64,000 bases of DNA, taken from NCBI GenBank assembly GCA_016195085.1, contig JACQAG010000022.1:207918-271917 (forward strand), given 5' to 3'. Positions 17,135 to 26,570 of this stretch are shown here, in pieces (the first letter of the stretch is position 1; each line of letters starts with the position of its first letter). The notes beneath the pieces were generated by a model that was not told the origin of the DNA, ran no database searches, and saw only the letters and a list, made by a program, of their open reading frames with translations. The translations under genes and the position numbers were made by a program. This DNA comes from Pseudomonadota bacterium. GTDB taxonomy: Bacteria; Pseudomonadota; Alphaproteobacteria; SHVZ01.

Positions 17135-18739
17135 CTAATTCCTGACGATATTCCAGTAGACGAGCTCGGGCGCATCGAGCACGCCCTCGACGTTCTTGCG
17201 ATAGGCGATCGGATTCAGCATCTGGCCGAGGACCCGGTAGGGGAGAACCTCGAAGAATTTGCGCTGGAAGGCTTCCAGCGCCGTCTTGCGTTGCTGAGGC
17301 GTCGCGGCGTCGAGGAAATCGATGCGCATCTTCTCCATCGACTCGTCGCAGGCCCAACCGAACCAATTCTTGCCGTCGCACGGCGTTGCCGCGGAGATGT
17401 TGAGGAACGGATGCGATTGCAGGCTAGAGGGCCAGGTGGTCTGGAAGATGTGCCAGCCGCCTTTGTTGGTCTGCGGATCGTCCTTGACGGTGCGCCGCTG
17501 CACCAGCGTTGCCCAGTCGGTCGCCTGCAGGTCGGCATTAAGGCCGATCTGCCTGAGCAGGTCGGCGGTATAGACTGTCATGTTGTGGAGCACCGGCAGG
17601 TCGGTCGGCGTCATGATCGCGATCGGCCGCCCGTCATATCCGGCCTCCTTCATCAGCTGCTTTGCCTTCTCCGGATCGGGCTTGAGGTATGGCTCGGCGC
17701 CGACGAGACTCTCGTTCTCGGTGCCGCACACAAAGGGCGCGTGACAGACCTTCTGCATCTCCGGGTCCGATCCGACCATAGCCGTTAGGTACTCCTGCTG
17801 GCTGCCGACCAGCATGAGGGCTTGGCGCGCCTTCACGTTATTGAATGGCGGCACCAGATGATTGGGGCGCAGCACGGCTTGGCGACCAAGCGGGTTGATG
17901 ACCCGGACAACGATGTCGGAGCTCTTCCTTAGCTGCGGAATCAAGTCGTGGGCTGGCGCCTCGATCATGTCCATCTCGCCGCGGATCAGGGCCGAGGCTT
18001 GCGTGGCTACCTCTGGGATGTTGTACCACTCGACACGGTCGACCTTGGCGGCCTTGCCGCCAGCATATCCGTTGGGTGGGTCCGAGCGCGGCACATAGCC
18101 CGGGTTCTTCCGGTAGACCACCTTAGCGCCAGGCACCCATTCCTCTCGAATGAAGATGAACGGTCCAGAACCGATCGACTCCTTGATCTCGGCGAAGGCG
18201 TCGGTCTTGGCCTCCTCTTCGCGGAAGATGAAGGGAGTGGTCGCGATACCGGCGAGGCTCTGCAGCATCAACGGATAAGCCTTCTTCAGCGTCATGGCGA
18301 AGGTCTTGTCGTCCTTCGTCTCGAGGCTCGCCATCCGCTCCATCAGCACGCGGCCGTCGGGCGCGCGCTGGCCCCAGCGCTTCAACGAGGCGACGACATC
18401 GGCGCTGGTGACGACCTTGCCGTCGCTGAACTTGAGTCCCGGTCTGAGCGTGAAGGTCCAAGTGAGCTGGTCCTGGCTCACCGTGTGCGTCTCGATCATC
18501 TGCGGATGCGCGTTCAAGTTCGTGTCGAGCGAAAACAGCGTGTCGAGCACCATGTTGCCGTAGTTGAACGCGATCAGGCTGGTGGTCCAGATCGGGTCCA
18601 GGTTTCGCAATTCGGCATGGATGACGACTTTGAGCGTGCTCTCGGCCCGCGCGGTGGATACGGGCCAGTAGCTTGTGGCACCCATGATGCAGGTCAGGGC
18701 AAGCAGAGGCGACCAGCAACGGCGGCTGCGTCGAGCCAT
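17135..18739 (-). CDS. ABC transporter substrate-binding protein, family 5 (orphan)
   Basis: 534-residue periplasmic binding protein. A long Sec signal peptide starts MARRSRRCW and cleaves near STARAES. The mature start has HAELRNLDPIW, and the interior has FSDGKVVTSADVVASLKRW and a GSGPFIF segment typical of SBP_bac_5. The start is supported by GGAGGAGG upstream. No permease or ATPase gene is adjacent, so it must feed another importer or have lost its partners. It shows clear family resemblance to the protein at 935-2470 (both contain the TSADVVASL/AEDVVASLQRW type segment and a ...P..GYAG... motif). Confidence 0.9.
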   Translation of the reverse strand: MARRSRRCWSPLLALTCIMGATSYWPVSTARAESTLKVVIHAELRNLDPIWTTSLIAFNYGNMVLDTLFSLDTNLNAHPQMIETHTVSQDQLTWTFTLRPGLKFSDGKVVTSADVVASLKRWGQRAPDGRVLMERMASLETKDDKTFAMTLKKAYPLMLQSLAGIATTPFIFREEEAKTDAFAEIKESIGSGPFIFIREEWVPGAKVVYRKNPGYVPRSDPPNGYAGGKAAKVDRVEWYNIPEVATQASALIRGEMDMIEAPAHDLIPQLRKSSDIVVRVINPLGRQAVLRPNHLVPPFNNVKARQALMLVGSQQEYLTAMVGSDPEMQKVCHAPFVCGTENESLVGAEPYLKPDPEKAKQLMKEAGYDGRPIAIMTPTDLPVLHNMTVYTADLLRQIGLNADLQATDWATLVQRRTVKDDPQTNKGGWHIFQTTWPSSLQSHPFLNISAATPCDGKNWFGWACDESMEKMRIDFLDAATPQQRKTALEAFQRKFFEVLPYRVLGQMLNPIAYRKNVEGVLDAPELVYWNIVRN

Positions 18740-18933
18740 AGGGAGTCCTCCTCCGGAATTGATTCCCAGGAGAAAAGGCTAAACCGTCCGGCCTGAGCCG
18801 CAAACGACATTATCCATGCCCGACCGACCGCTTATGCGCGCGTCGCCGTGTCGGCGCCGGGGTAATGCAGGGTAACGCCCACAACCGGCTGAGGAATTTC
18901 GCGTATATTATTCACGGCAGCAAGCTGACATGC

Positions 18934-19143
18934 ATGGAAAAGATCCAGGTTTACCTTCGCAAGGAAGAGCTGGATGCGCTGCGCAAAGCGGCGGCCCGGT
19001 CCGGACGCAGCGTTGCGGAGCTGATCCGCGAGGCAATCCGAACGGTTGTGCTCAAGCCTGAGGCCGCAGGTCCGGTCGCTATCTGGGACGGGAAGCCAAA
19101 GCGGTCCTCCATGGAACACGATGGCGTTCACGACGAGCCCTGA
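18934..19143 (+). CDS. Ribbon-helix-helix antitoxin (CopG/Arc type)
   Basis: 69 residues. The N-terminal beta strand (KIQVYLRKEEL) and two helices (LDALRKAAARSG and SVAELIREAIRTVV) form a ribbon-helix-helix fold that binds DNA as a dimer. The C-terminal tail would wrap the toxin. ATG 18934 starts the domain directly; upstream codons in frame look non-coding. The 3' end overlaps the start of a PIN-domain toxin gene by 23 bases, the normal toxin-antitoxin layout, but that toxin frame is broken. Confidence 0.8.
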   Translation: MEKIQVYLRKEELDALRKAAARSGRSVAELIREAIRTVVLKPEAAGPVAIWDGKPKRSSMEHDGVHDEP

Positions 19144-19485
19144 TGCAGTGGGGGAGGCGGCCTTCGTCGACAGCGGAGCGTGGATCGCGCTGGCGCTGCC
19201 ACGAGATCCGCTCCATGGGCGAGTGCGAGAGCAATGGCTCCTGTGCACGGGACGGGCGCGAAGCTTCATGCGTCGGTTCCCATGGTGATCGAGACCTTCA
19301 TATATCTTTATCACAACGCCAATCGGGATGTGGTGCTGACTTGGAAAGACTCCATCTATGAACCCGGCATCGTAAAAATCCTCCCCAGCGATCACGGTGC
19401 ATTCGAAGGCGAAGTCAGTTTTCACGATGGCGATGACGCCCAATTCAAAGCGTGGCAACAATCAATTCCTCGCGACGCAGTCTGA
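19121..19485 (+). pseudogene. PIN-domain (VapC-like) toxin, frameshifted
   Basis: The first frame (ATG 19121) encodes a PIN start with Asp17 in FVDSGAW and a helix ending VREQWLL, then runs into a stop at 19286-19288. The expected continuation, including the conserved Glu in MVIETFIYLYH and LTWKDSIY, is in another frame that is open to 19485. The shift lies in about 19230-19275. The last 35 residues (after IVKILPSDHG) do not show the acidic PIN motifs expected at the C-terminus. So the RNase is probably dead by frameshift and by loss of its C-terminal acidic residues. Confidence 0.7.
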
Positions 19486-19673
19486 TGAACGTCGCTTCTG
19501 GCGCGTCGTTAACCAAATAGGTGCGCCTGCCGCTACCGTTCACAGTCGACATTGAGCAGGTTGGCGTTGTCGTTGGCATGATCGGATCGGAGTTCGCTCC
19601 GTTCGACGCCCGTCGGTGCCTAGTACGCTGCGGGGGCCTATGCTAGATTTCGCGTAAGGCCGGTGGGGGTGCC

Positions 19674-20219
19674 ATGAAGGGGGTGGTATTCACCGAATTC
19701 TTGGAGATGGTCGAGGCGACCTTCCCTGAGGACATGGTCGACCGCATGATTAGTCGCGCCGATCTTCCATCCGGCGGGGCGTATACCTCCGTTGGGTTCT
19801 ACGATCATGGCGAAATGGTGCAGCTCGTGGCGGCGTTGAGCGAGCTCACGGGCAAGCCGGTCGCCGAGTTGATCCGAACATTCGGCCGCTATCTGTTTGG
19901 CCGTTTCGTCAAGACCTTTCCGGGGTTCTTTGTCGGCATTTCCGACTCCTTCGAGTTCCTCACCGGGATCGAGACCCGAGTCCATTCGGAAGTCCGAAAG
20001 CTCTACCCCGACGCCGAGTTGCCGAACTTCGTTGTAACCCAACATGGAATCGAGCGTCTCGTCCTCGACTACAAGTCGCGGCGCCCCTTCGCCGACCTCG
20101 CCCACGGCCTGATCGAAGGCTGCATCGATCATTATCGAGAGACGATTGCGCTCAACCGCGAAGATCGCCCCTCTGCGGACGTGCAAGCGCGGTTCACTCT
20201 GATCAGGCATTCCGGGTGA
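19674..20219 (+). CDS. H-NOX haem nitric-oxide-binding protein
   Basis: 181-residue stand-alone HNOB domain, a cytoplasmic haem sensor. The proximal haem ligand is His104 (RVHSEV), the haem-distorting proline is Pro117 (AELPNF), and the porphyrin-carboxylate motif Y-x-S-x-R is Tyr133-Ser135-Arg137. These are all shifted by +2 relative to the Thermoanaerobacter protein (His102, Pro115, Tyr131-Ser133-Arg135). The position of its oxygen-stabilising Tyr140 is Leu142 here, which points to a NO sensor that excludes oxygen. The hybrid kinase gene follows within about 35 bp, so H-NOX probably controls that kinase, as in other H-NOX/kinase pairs. Confidence 0.92.
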   Translation: MKGVVFTEFLEMVEATFPEDMVDRMISRADLPSGGAYTSVGFYDHGEMVQLVAALSELTGKPVAELIRTFGRYLFGRFVKTFPGFFVGISDSFEFLTGIETRVHSEVRKLYPDAELPNFVVTQHGIERLVLDYKSRRPFADLAHGLIEGCIDHYRETIALNREDRPSADVQARFTLIRHSG

Positions 20220-20252
20220 TCGAGCGCGTCCGTGGCATCGGGCCAAGGAGGC

Positions 20253-22388
20253 ATGGAGCGATCGGCACAGATGACATCACCTGAGGGCGCACAGGAAGAG
20301 TTGGGCCGGCGACGCCGGCGGGTCGCGCGGGAGAAGCGGGCTCGCATCGAGGCCGAGACGCTGCTCGAACAGAAGAGCCTGGCGCTCTATGAAGCGAACC
20401 AGGCGCTGAAGGCTGCGCTAGAGACGCTCGAGCGCCGGGTCGAAGAGCGCACGAGCGAGCTGCGCCAGGCAATGGAGCACGCGAATACCGCCAACAATGC
20501 CAAGTCGGAGTTCCTCGCTACCATCAGCCATGAGATCCGCACGCCGCTCAACGGCATCCTCGGCATGTGCGCGCTCTTGGTTGACGAACAGCTTCTTGCA
20601 GAGCCGAGAGGCTACGTCCGCACCATCCACAACTCGGCCATAGCGCTGCTCGGCATCATCAACGACGTGCTCGATTTCGCGAAGATCGAGTCGGGACGCA
20701 TCGACCTCGAGATGGTCGCTTTCGAGCTGGCCCCGCTGATCGAGAGCGTGGCAGAAACTCTCGCGCCGACGGCCTACGGCAAGGGGATCGAGATTGTGGC
20801 GGTGCTCCCCTCGGATCTGCCCCGCCGTATCATCGGTGATCCCGGGCGGCTCCGGCAGATCCTGCTCAATCTGGCGAATAACGCCGTCAAGTTTACGCGG
20901 AAGGGATCGGTGCGGATCGAAGCTTCGGCGATGGCGCTTGGATCCGATCGCTGCGAGCTTCGCGTCGATGTGATCGATACGGGTATCGGTATCGCAGCAG
21001 GGGACCGCGCCCGGGTCTTCGAGAGGTTTGCCCAGGCCGACTCGTCCATCACGCGGCGTTTTGGTGGAACCGGGCTAGGACTCGGAATTTGTCGTCAACT
21101 CGTGACGCTCATGGGCGGCGTCATTGAGTTTGACAGCTTCCCTGGTCGCGGCACCCGCTTTTGGATTGTCTTGCCGGTGCAGACCGCCCCCAGTGCGGCG
21201 AGCGAAATCGATCCAGACCTGCCAGCGTTGAAGACCCTGGTAGCGACCGGCAATACGGCGACCGCGATCGCAATCGGGCAGGCTTTCGAGGCCTGGAAGG
21301 TGCCGCACGAGACCGCGACCAACGACGCAGCCGCACTGGCTCTGCTCAACAACGCGGAACGCAGCGGTACGCCGTTCCGGATCGCAATCATCGATCGCTC
21401 CTTCGGTGCGGTCGATGGAGAGGAACTCGGCCATCTCATCCGCCGCGAGGTGGGCCTGACCCAGCCGCATTTGGTGCTCCTGGTGCCGCCGGGCGGAACC
21501 GCGCCTCGCCACTTCGATGGCATGTTGGCGAAGCCAATCCGGCAATCCCCGCTCTATAACTGCCTGGTGCAGTTTGTCTCGATGTACGATGCGATTGGCG
21601 CGGCATCGATCGAGGGCGGCCAACCAACGACGCGATCACTTCAAATCCTGGTCGTCGATGACAACGCGACCAATCTGATGGTCGCGGGCAAGCTCATGGA
21701 GAAACTCGGGCACCGCGTCAATGTCACTACCTCGGGTGAGGAAGCGCTGATGGCGCTCGAGGTGCTGGAGTACGACCTCGTTTTCATGGACTTGCACATG
21801 CCCGAGATGGATGGCTTCACCGCCGTCAAAAGAGTCCGCGAAAAGCACGGCAATGTTGCGCATGTACCGATCATTGCTCTCAGCGCTAACGTCACGCGTG
21901 GGATCGACGAACGTTGCCGTGGAGCCGGCTTCAATGGTTACCTGCCGAAGCCATTGATCCCCAATCAGCTGAGGCAGATGCTTGCTCGGTTTTCAGGACA
22001 ATCTGCCGTGCCGCATGAGGCGGCCGACGCACCGGTGCTGGCGCAGCTCGCCGAGCATCTCGGTCGCGATGCCGTGCTAGATCTGATTCAACGCTTTCGC
22101 CGCAATGCCGAAGAGCAGCTCGCCGCGATCAGCGTCGCGATCACCTCTGGCAATCTGGTGCAACTCGGCGTTGTCGCTCACGCGATTGCAGGAACCTCGG
22201 CTTACCTTGGCTTGACCAATATCGTGGAGATCGCCCGCGCCATCGAGGAATCCTGCACTGCGGAGAATCCCAGCACTGCCTCTGCGGCGGCCAAGCGGCT
22301 GGCCGACAGCATGGCCTCGGCTGACCGAGAGTTAATGGCTTATGTCACTCGCGGCGCGCCGGAAGTCACTCCGGCGTCCAAATCGTAG
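20253..22388 (+). CDS. Soluble hybrid histidine kinase with REC and Hpt domains (H-NOX-associated)
   Basis: About 711 residues, no membrane segments. Order: N-terminal coiled coil (about 15-85), HisKA with phospho-His in [12 protein letters not shown], HATPase with DTGIGIA and FGGTGLGLG, a degenerate receiver-like region (about 320-440) lacking the phospho-Asp pattern, a true receiver with the acidic pair in VVDDN and Asp in [11 protein letters not shown] and Lys in LPKPL, and an Hpt domain with His in [11 protein letters not shown]. This is a full phosphorelay in one chain. It probably takes its input from the H-NOX protein encoded just upstream. The start is uncertain: ATG 20253 is very close to AAGGAGG, while GTG 20232 and ATG 20271 are alternatives. 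Confidence 0.92.
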   Translation: MERSAQMTSPEGAQEELGRRRRRVAREKRARIEAETLLEQKSLALYEANQALKAALETLERRVEERTSELRQAMEHANTANNAKSEFLATISHEIRTPLNGILGMCALLVDEQLLAEPRGYVRTIHNSAIALLGIINDVLDFAKIESGRIDLEMVAFELAPLIESVAETLAPTAYGKGIEIVAVLPSDLPRRIIGDPGRLRQILLNLANNAVKFTRKGSVRIEASAMALGSDRCELRVDVIDTGIGIAAGDRARVFERFAQADSSITRRFGGTGLGLGICRQLVTLMGGVIEFDSFPGRGTRFWIVLPVQTAPSAASEIDPDLPALKTLVATGNTATAIAIGQAFEAWKVPHETATNDAAALALLNNAERSGTPFRIAIIDRSFGAVDGEELGHLIRREVGLTQPHLVLLVPPGGTAPRHFDGMLAKPIRQSPLYNCLVQFVSMYDAIGAASIEGGQPTTRSLQILVVDDNATNLMVAGKLMEKLGHRVNVTTSGEEALMALEVLEYDLVFMDLHMPEMDGFTAVKRVREKHGNVAHVPIIALSANVTRGIDERCRGAGFNGYLPKPLIPNQLRQMLARFSGQSAVPHEAADAPVLAQLAEHLGRDAVLDLIQRFRRNAEEQLAAISVAITSGNLVQLGVVAHAIAGTSAYLGLTNIVEIARAIEESCTAENPSTASAAAKRLADSMASADRELMAYVTRGAPEVTPASKS

Positions 22389-22401
22389 CGGCCTCGAATT
22401 C

Positions 22402-23334
22402 ATGCCGGCGGGTCTCATTCTTCTCATCGAGGACGATGCGCTGCAACAACGCTTCTACTCGGGCACGCTGCAAGCGGCGGGGTATTCCGTAGTCGCCTGC
22501 AACTCGGGCGAGGAGGCGCCGAAGCTCTGCGACCTACATGCGCCGCGGCTGCTTGTCCTCGACATCAATTTGCCGGGCATCACCGGAATCGAGACCTGCA
22601 AGCGCATCCGAAGAGAACATGTCGGCACGGCGCCCATAATCTTCGTGACCGCGGTCGACAAGCTCGAGATCTTGCGCGAGTGCATCGAAGTCGGCGGCGA
22701 CGATTTCATGGTCAAGGGCGCTGACATCAAGTCCTATCTCGAGCGCGTCGGCTACTGGATGCACCGACGTTGCCTGAGCGCGATGGAACGCAACGGGATT
22801 CTGCGCAAGGTCACCGCCAAGATCGACGCGGCACCAGAGGCAGAGATCCAACCTGCTCCACCCGGCCCCTCGCACCCTGCGATGGAGCCTGTCGGGACGG
22901 TGAAGCCGACGCATCCGCTTGTGGAGCCGCAACCGACCCATACTCCGATCCGCCAAGAGGCAGCCAGCCCTTCCGCGGTCGCCTCCATGGTCGCCTTCAT
23001 CGATGAGGCAAGATCCGGAGCTCCTGCGGACTTCGGGAGGGACGTGAAGGAGAGGTTCACATTGCTGGGATATGCCTCAGGCGTTGTGAACGCCTTTGCC
23101 AATACGAGCCTGGAGGCCAAGCTTCGTTTCGCCGAACACCTGCGCTCAGTTCTGGGCGGCGCGCGACTGATGACGGAGAGCGAGATCGATGCGGCGATCG
23201 AGCGCTGGTACAGGCTCTATGACGTGCCGGTCTTTCGCGAGGCCTGCCTCCTTGGAGAGGCGGAGTTCCAGCGCCGTCTCAGCAGCGGAAGGAGCGTCCG
23301 TCCGACTCCAATCCATAACCTCATGACGGCTTGA
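22402..23334 (+). CDS. Response regulator with unassigned C-terminal helical domain (paralogue 1)
   Basis: 310 residues. The receiver domain (about 1-125) has IEDD, phospho-Asp in LVLDINLPG, a VTA switch Thr and MVKG. A Pro-rich linker (about 150-195) follows. The C-terminal domain (about 200-295) is helical and is shared with the regulator at 29895-30776: F..EAR, FGR.V, LLGY..G.VN..AN.SL..K.RF, EI...I..W..LY, AC..GE..FQ. I do not recognise it as a DNA-binding, GGDEF, EAL or other known output. ATG 22402 begins at the receiver; the gene lies 13 bp after the kinase and is its likely phospho-acceptor. Confidence 0.88.
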   Translation: MPAGLILLIEDDALQQRFYSGTLQAAGYSVVACNSGEEAPKLCDLHAPRLLVLDINLPGITGIETCKRIRREHVGTAPIIFVTAVDKLEILRECIEVGGDDFMVKGADIKSYLERVGYWMHRRCLSAMERNGILRKVTAKIDAAPEAEIQPAPPGPSHPAMEPVGTVKPTHPLVEPQPTHTPIRQEAASPSAVASMVAFIDEARSGAPADFGRDVKERFTLLGYASGVVNAFANTSLEAKLRFAEHLRSVLGGARLMTESEIDAAIERWYRLYDVPVFREACLLGEAEFQRRLSSGRSVRPTPIHNLMTA

Positions 23335-23552
23335 CCACGGTCACGGCGGTCGCTCGGAGGCTGGCCTCTTCATTCGCTCCAGCTTCGCCGCCCGACACGC
23401 CGTTCGGTTGGCTCAGCATCAATGCGTCCTCAAAGAAGTTGCAGGCACGAAGTCCCCAATCGCGGTCTCGACCAGCGCTGGTCCTCGACCTACAATGAAA
23501 TCTTTCACACGGCAGAGCCGTCCAGGGGGCCGAGGCCGGGCGTCCGGCTCCG

Positions 23553-23568
23553 TTAACGTATCGTTAAC
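23553..23568. promoter_or_regulatory. CtrA-type binding box upstream of the PAS_5 gene
   Basis: The sequence matches TTAA-N7-TTAAC exactly (TTAA at 23553, TTAAC at 23564-23568) and sits in a larger palindrome, CGTTAACG/CGTTAACG. It lies 49 bp before the ATG at 23617. CtrA is the conserved alphaproteobacterial cell-cycle and motility regulator. Cell-cycle control is inferred. Confidence 0.6.
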
Positions 23569-23616
23569 GTTCCGGCGCCATTTAGCCGGGCTACCCTGCC
23601 CGACAAGTTTCGGTGA

Positions 23617-24270
23617 ATGAGCAAGATCGTCTGGAAGTTCTCCGACATGACCGGCCCGGACGGCGTTGGACCCGAGCCGATGCTTTTGGAGAGCGAGCTT
23701 GACGGCCCGGTCGAACCTGCGGGGCAGGCCGCCGAGGCTATCGGCCATCCCGAGCTGATTCGGCTGCATGCGTATTGGGCAGCAAAGTGCCGACCTAGCT
23801 GTCTCCCCTCGCCACGCGATCTCAATCCGGCTGAGCTTGCCGACTTTCTGGGCAACGCGCTTTTGGCCGACATTGTCGAAAGCGAGCCTTTGCGCATCCG
23901 CTACCGGCTCGTCGGCACCAGGCTGGTCGAGTTGTGGGGTCGCGATCCGAGCGGCAAGGATTTGGAGGAGCTATACTATCGGCCCTTCCGGCAAGCGCTC
24001 TACGGTGTCTACAGGAACGTGATTGAGCGTCGGCGGTGGCGATATGACGAGGTGAATTTTCGATTTCTGTGGACGGTGATCGCCTATCATCGACTACTGC
24101 TACCATTGTCCACGGACGGTGTGCGGGTCGACAGCGTGCTGACCGCGATCTATCCGAACGACCCCGGATTGAAACGCGCCAGCCAGTGGCGGCTCACCGA
24201 CGACATCGTCCGCATCTTCGACAACCTGTCGAACACCGCTGCCAAGATAAAGCGCCAGCCGCATCGCTGA
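23617..24270 (+). CDS. PAS_5-family domain protein
   Basis: 217 residues. The middle (about 45-180) matches the alphaproteobacterial PAS_5 pattern: HPELIRLHAYW, CLPSPRDLNPAELADFLGN, IRYRLVGTRLVELWGRDPSGKDL and a later LPLSTDG segment. These are small soluble proteins with a single PAS-like domain and unknown output. It lies between the two phosphorelay modules, on the same strand, behind a perfect CtrA-type box. Its role in the island is not known; it may be a stand-alone sensor or adaptor. Confidence 0.8.
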   Translation: MSKIVWKFSDMTGPDGVGPEPMLLESELDGPVEPAGQAAEAIGHPELIRLHAYWAAKCRPSCLPSPRDLNPAELADFLGNALLADIVESEPLRIRYRLVGTRLVELWGRDPSGKDLEELYYRPFRQALYGVYRNVIERRRWRYDEVNFRFLWTVIAYHRLLLPLSTDGVRVDSVLTAIYPNDPGLKRASQWRLTDDIVRIFDNLSNTAAKIKRQPHR

Positions 24271-24517
24271 TCTGCCGGCCCGGCGCTGCCGCGAATGCGA
24301 TCCGGATCGCGCTTAAGCCCACACGTTAAGGCTGCGCGCCGAGCGTTAACTGCAACACTTGGTGCGCTGCAGCGGAATCGCTCGCATTTCCACCGGCAAA
24401 TGGGTTGCCATCGCCGCCACTTCGGCGAAGACTGGGTCATTTCTTCAGCATTGGCGGTGCAAACAAAGTCAGCGCACGAGAGCAGCGCCTTCGGTCCGAG
24501 GCGTTCCAGGGGGGGAC

Positions 24518-26557
24518 ATGCGTGACCATTGTGCAGTTCGCGGCCACGTGGCGGTCGCCTTCCTCTGCGTGGGTCTGCTCGCTACGCCCTGTGCGCGGGC
24601 CGAGGATTCATCCTTCGACGATTTGACCAAGCTCTCGCTCGAAGAGCTCCTCAACATCGAAGTGACGTCGGCTGCCAAGCGACCGCAAAAGCTCGGTGAC
24701 GCTACCTCCGCCATCTTCGTGCTCACCCAGGAGGATATCCGCCGATCGGGCGCCACCAGCATCCCCGAGGCGCTGCGTATGGTGCCGGGACTCCAAGTCG
24801 CCAGGATCGACGCCAACTCCTGGGCGATCACCGCGCGCGGCTTCGCGAGCCGCTTCGCCAACAAGCTGCTGGTGCTGATCGACGGCCGCACGGTCTACAC
24901 GCCGTTGTTCTCCGGCGTATTCTGGGATCGGCAGGATACGATGATGGAGGACGTCGAGCGCATCGAGATCATTCGCGGTCCTGGCGCTGCGCTCTGGGGC
25001 GCGAACGCGGTCAACGGCGTCATCAACGTCATCACCAAGCACTCCAAGGAGACGCAAGGCGATCTTGCCAGCGTCGCCGTGGGGACGGCCGAGCGCGTCT
25101 CGGGTGCATTCCGCCATGGCGGTGCGATTGGCGACAGCGCCACCTACCGAGCCTACGCCAAATATTTTGATCGCTACGACAGCACCACAGCTAGCAATGG
25201 ACCGGGCCGAGATGGCTGGCGTTATGGGCGCGCCGGCCTTCGCTCCGACGGAGAGACCGCCACCCGCGATACTTGGACGCTCGATGCCGACGCGTATCGC
25301 GGGCGGCTCGGCGAGACGTTCATGACCCCCTCGTTCGCTGCTCCGTTCATCTCGACCACGAATGGCAAGACCGATACCGATGGCGGCCATGTCCTTGGTC
25401 GTTGGAACCATAGCTTGGCGGAAGGTTCCGACTTCACCCTACAGAGCTATTACGACCGAACCGGCTTTTCCGATCCCAGATTGTCGGAGTCGAGAGATAC
25501 CGCCGACGTGCAGCTGGAGCATCGGCTGGCGATTGCGGAGCGGCACGAGGTCGTGTGGGGCGCGGGCTACCGCGTCACTCATGACGACGTCAACAATAGC
25601 GCCGCCTTGGCGCTCATACCGACGAGCCGTACGGCGCAGTTGCTCAGCGCCTTCGGTCAGGACACAGTGACGATCGTTGCGGACAGGTTCTATCTCACCG
25701 GCGGCGCGAAGATCGAGTACAACACATACACTTCGGTCGAATTCCAACCGACCGCGCGCCTTCTCTGGACGCCAAACGCGTCGGAAAGCGTATGGACGGC
25801 AGTCTCGCGCGCAGTGCGCACGCCCTCGCGCGCCGAAGAGGATGTCCGCCTGATCAGTTCGGTGCTGCCGCCGGGAGCGCCGGGCAACCCGTCGCCGCTG
25901 CCACTAGAAACGCTCATTTCCGGCAGCCATGCCTTGCGGGCGGAAACCTTGACCGCCTACGAGGTCGGCTATCGCCTACAGGCGACGTCTTCGCTCTCCT
26001 TCGACCTTGCGGGCTTCTATAACGACTACCGCAATTTGCTCTCCGAGGAGCCTGGCGCGCCCACACTCGTCTTGTCGCCAGTGCCGCACTTCGTCGTTCC
26101 GCTGACCGCCGCAAACAAGCTTCACGGCGACACCTACGGCTTAGAGCTGGTCAGTACTTGGCAGCCACGGCATTGGTGGCGTCTGCAGGGCTCCTACACA
26201 TTCCTCAAGGTCGATCTGCGCCGGGATGCTGACAGCCTCGCGCCCGCCGCGATCGAAGCTCAGCGGGGCCAAAGTCCTCGACATCAATTCGGCCTACGCT
26301 CGCTCATCGACGTAACCTCGAACGTCTCCTTCGACAGCTTTCTCCGATACGTCGATGCGCTGCCGTCGCTCGGCGTTCCCCGCTATGTCGAGCTCAACCT
26401 CCGGCTTGGGTGGCGTCCTGTGCCGAATGTCGAGCTCGCGATCGTCGGCGAGAGTCTGATCCGCCCGGCCCATTTGGAATTCGGCTCTGAAACTCTGCCG
26501 GTCGTGCCGACCCGGGTCGAGCGCGCCGTCCTCTTTCAGACCCTCGTGAAGTTCTGA
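24518..26557 (+). CDS. TonB-dependent outer-membrane receptor
   Basis: 679 residues. A Sec signal peptide (MRDHCAVRGH, cleavage near CARAED) is followed by a plug domain (about 40-165) with the signature SLEELLNIEVTSA, RSGATSIPEALRMVPG, VLIDGRTVY, VERIEIIRGPGAALWGANAVNGVINVITK, and a beta-barrel ending in the aromatic residue VKF. The start follows a run of seven G. It begins a four-gene set with a YfiR-like protein, a CHASE8 kinase and a response regulator, so it may act as an uptake-linked sensor and not only a nutrient receptor. The ligand is not evident. Confidence 0.92.
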   Translation: MRDHCAVRGHVAVAFLCVGLLATPCARAEDSSFDDLTKLSLEELLNIEVTSAAKRPQKLGDATSAIFVLTQEDIRRSGATSIPEALRMVPGLQVARIDANSWAITARGFASRFANKLLVLIDGRTVYTPLFSGVFWDRQDTMMEDVERIEIIRGPGAALWGANAVNGVINVITKHSKETQGDLASVAVGTAERVSGAFRHGGAIGDSATYRAYAKYFDRYDSTTASNGPGRDGWRYGRAGLRSDGETATRDTWTLDADAYRGRLGETFMTPSFAAPFISTTNGKTDTDGGHVLGRWNHSLAEGSDFTLQSYYDRTGFSDPRLSESRDTADVQLEHRLAIAERHEVVWGAGYRVTHDDVNNSAALALIPTSRTAQLLSAFGQDTVTIVADRFYLTGGAKIEYNTYTSVEFQPTARLLWTPNASESVWTAVSRAVRTPSRAEEDVRLISSVLPPGAPGNPSPLPLETLISGSHALRAETLTAYEVGYRLQATSSLSFDLAGFYNDYRNLLSEEPGAPTLVLSPVPHFVVPLTAANKLHGDTYGLELVSTWQPRHWWRLQGSYTFLKVDLRRDADSLAPAAIEAQRGQSPRHQFGLRSLIDVTSNVSFDSFLRYVDALPSLGVPRYVELNLRLGWRPVPNVELAIVGESLIRPAHLEFGSETLPVVPTRVERAVLFQTLVKF

Positions 26558-26570
26558 GCGCCGTCTCCCT

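Noticed and set aside
16413-17175. Overlapping minus-strand frames between the isochorismatase-like and binding-protein genes
   Set aside because: Arg/Ser/Pro/His-rich products without a ribosome site, crossing a terminator and a dispersed repeat; treated as non-coding.
19616-19650. Possible third CTAG element (CCTAGTACG and CTAGAT before the H-NOX gene)
   Set aside because: It has CTAG twice but no extended stems, so it is at most a relic and was not called.
24310-24352. TTAA pairs upstream of the TonB receptor as a second CtrA site
   Set aside because: The spacings between the TTAA motifs are 9 and 16 bases, not the required 7.
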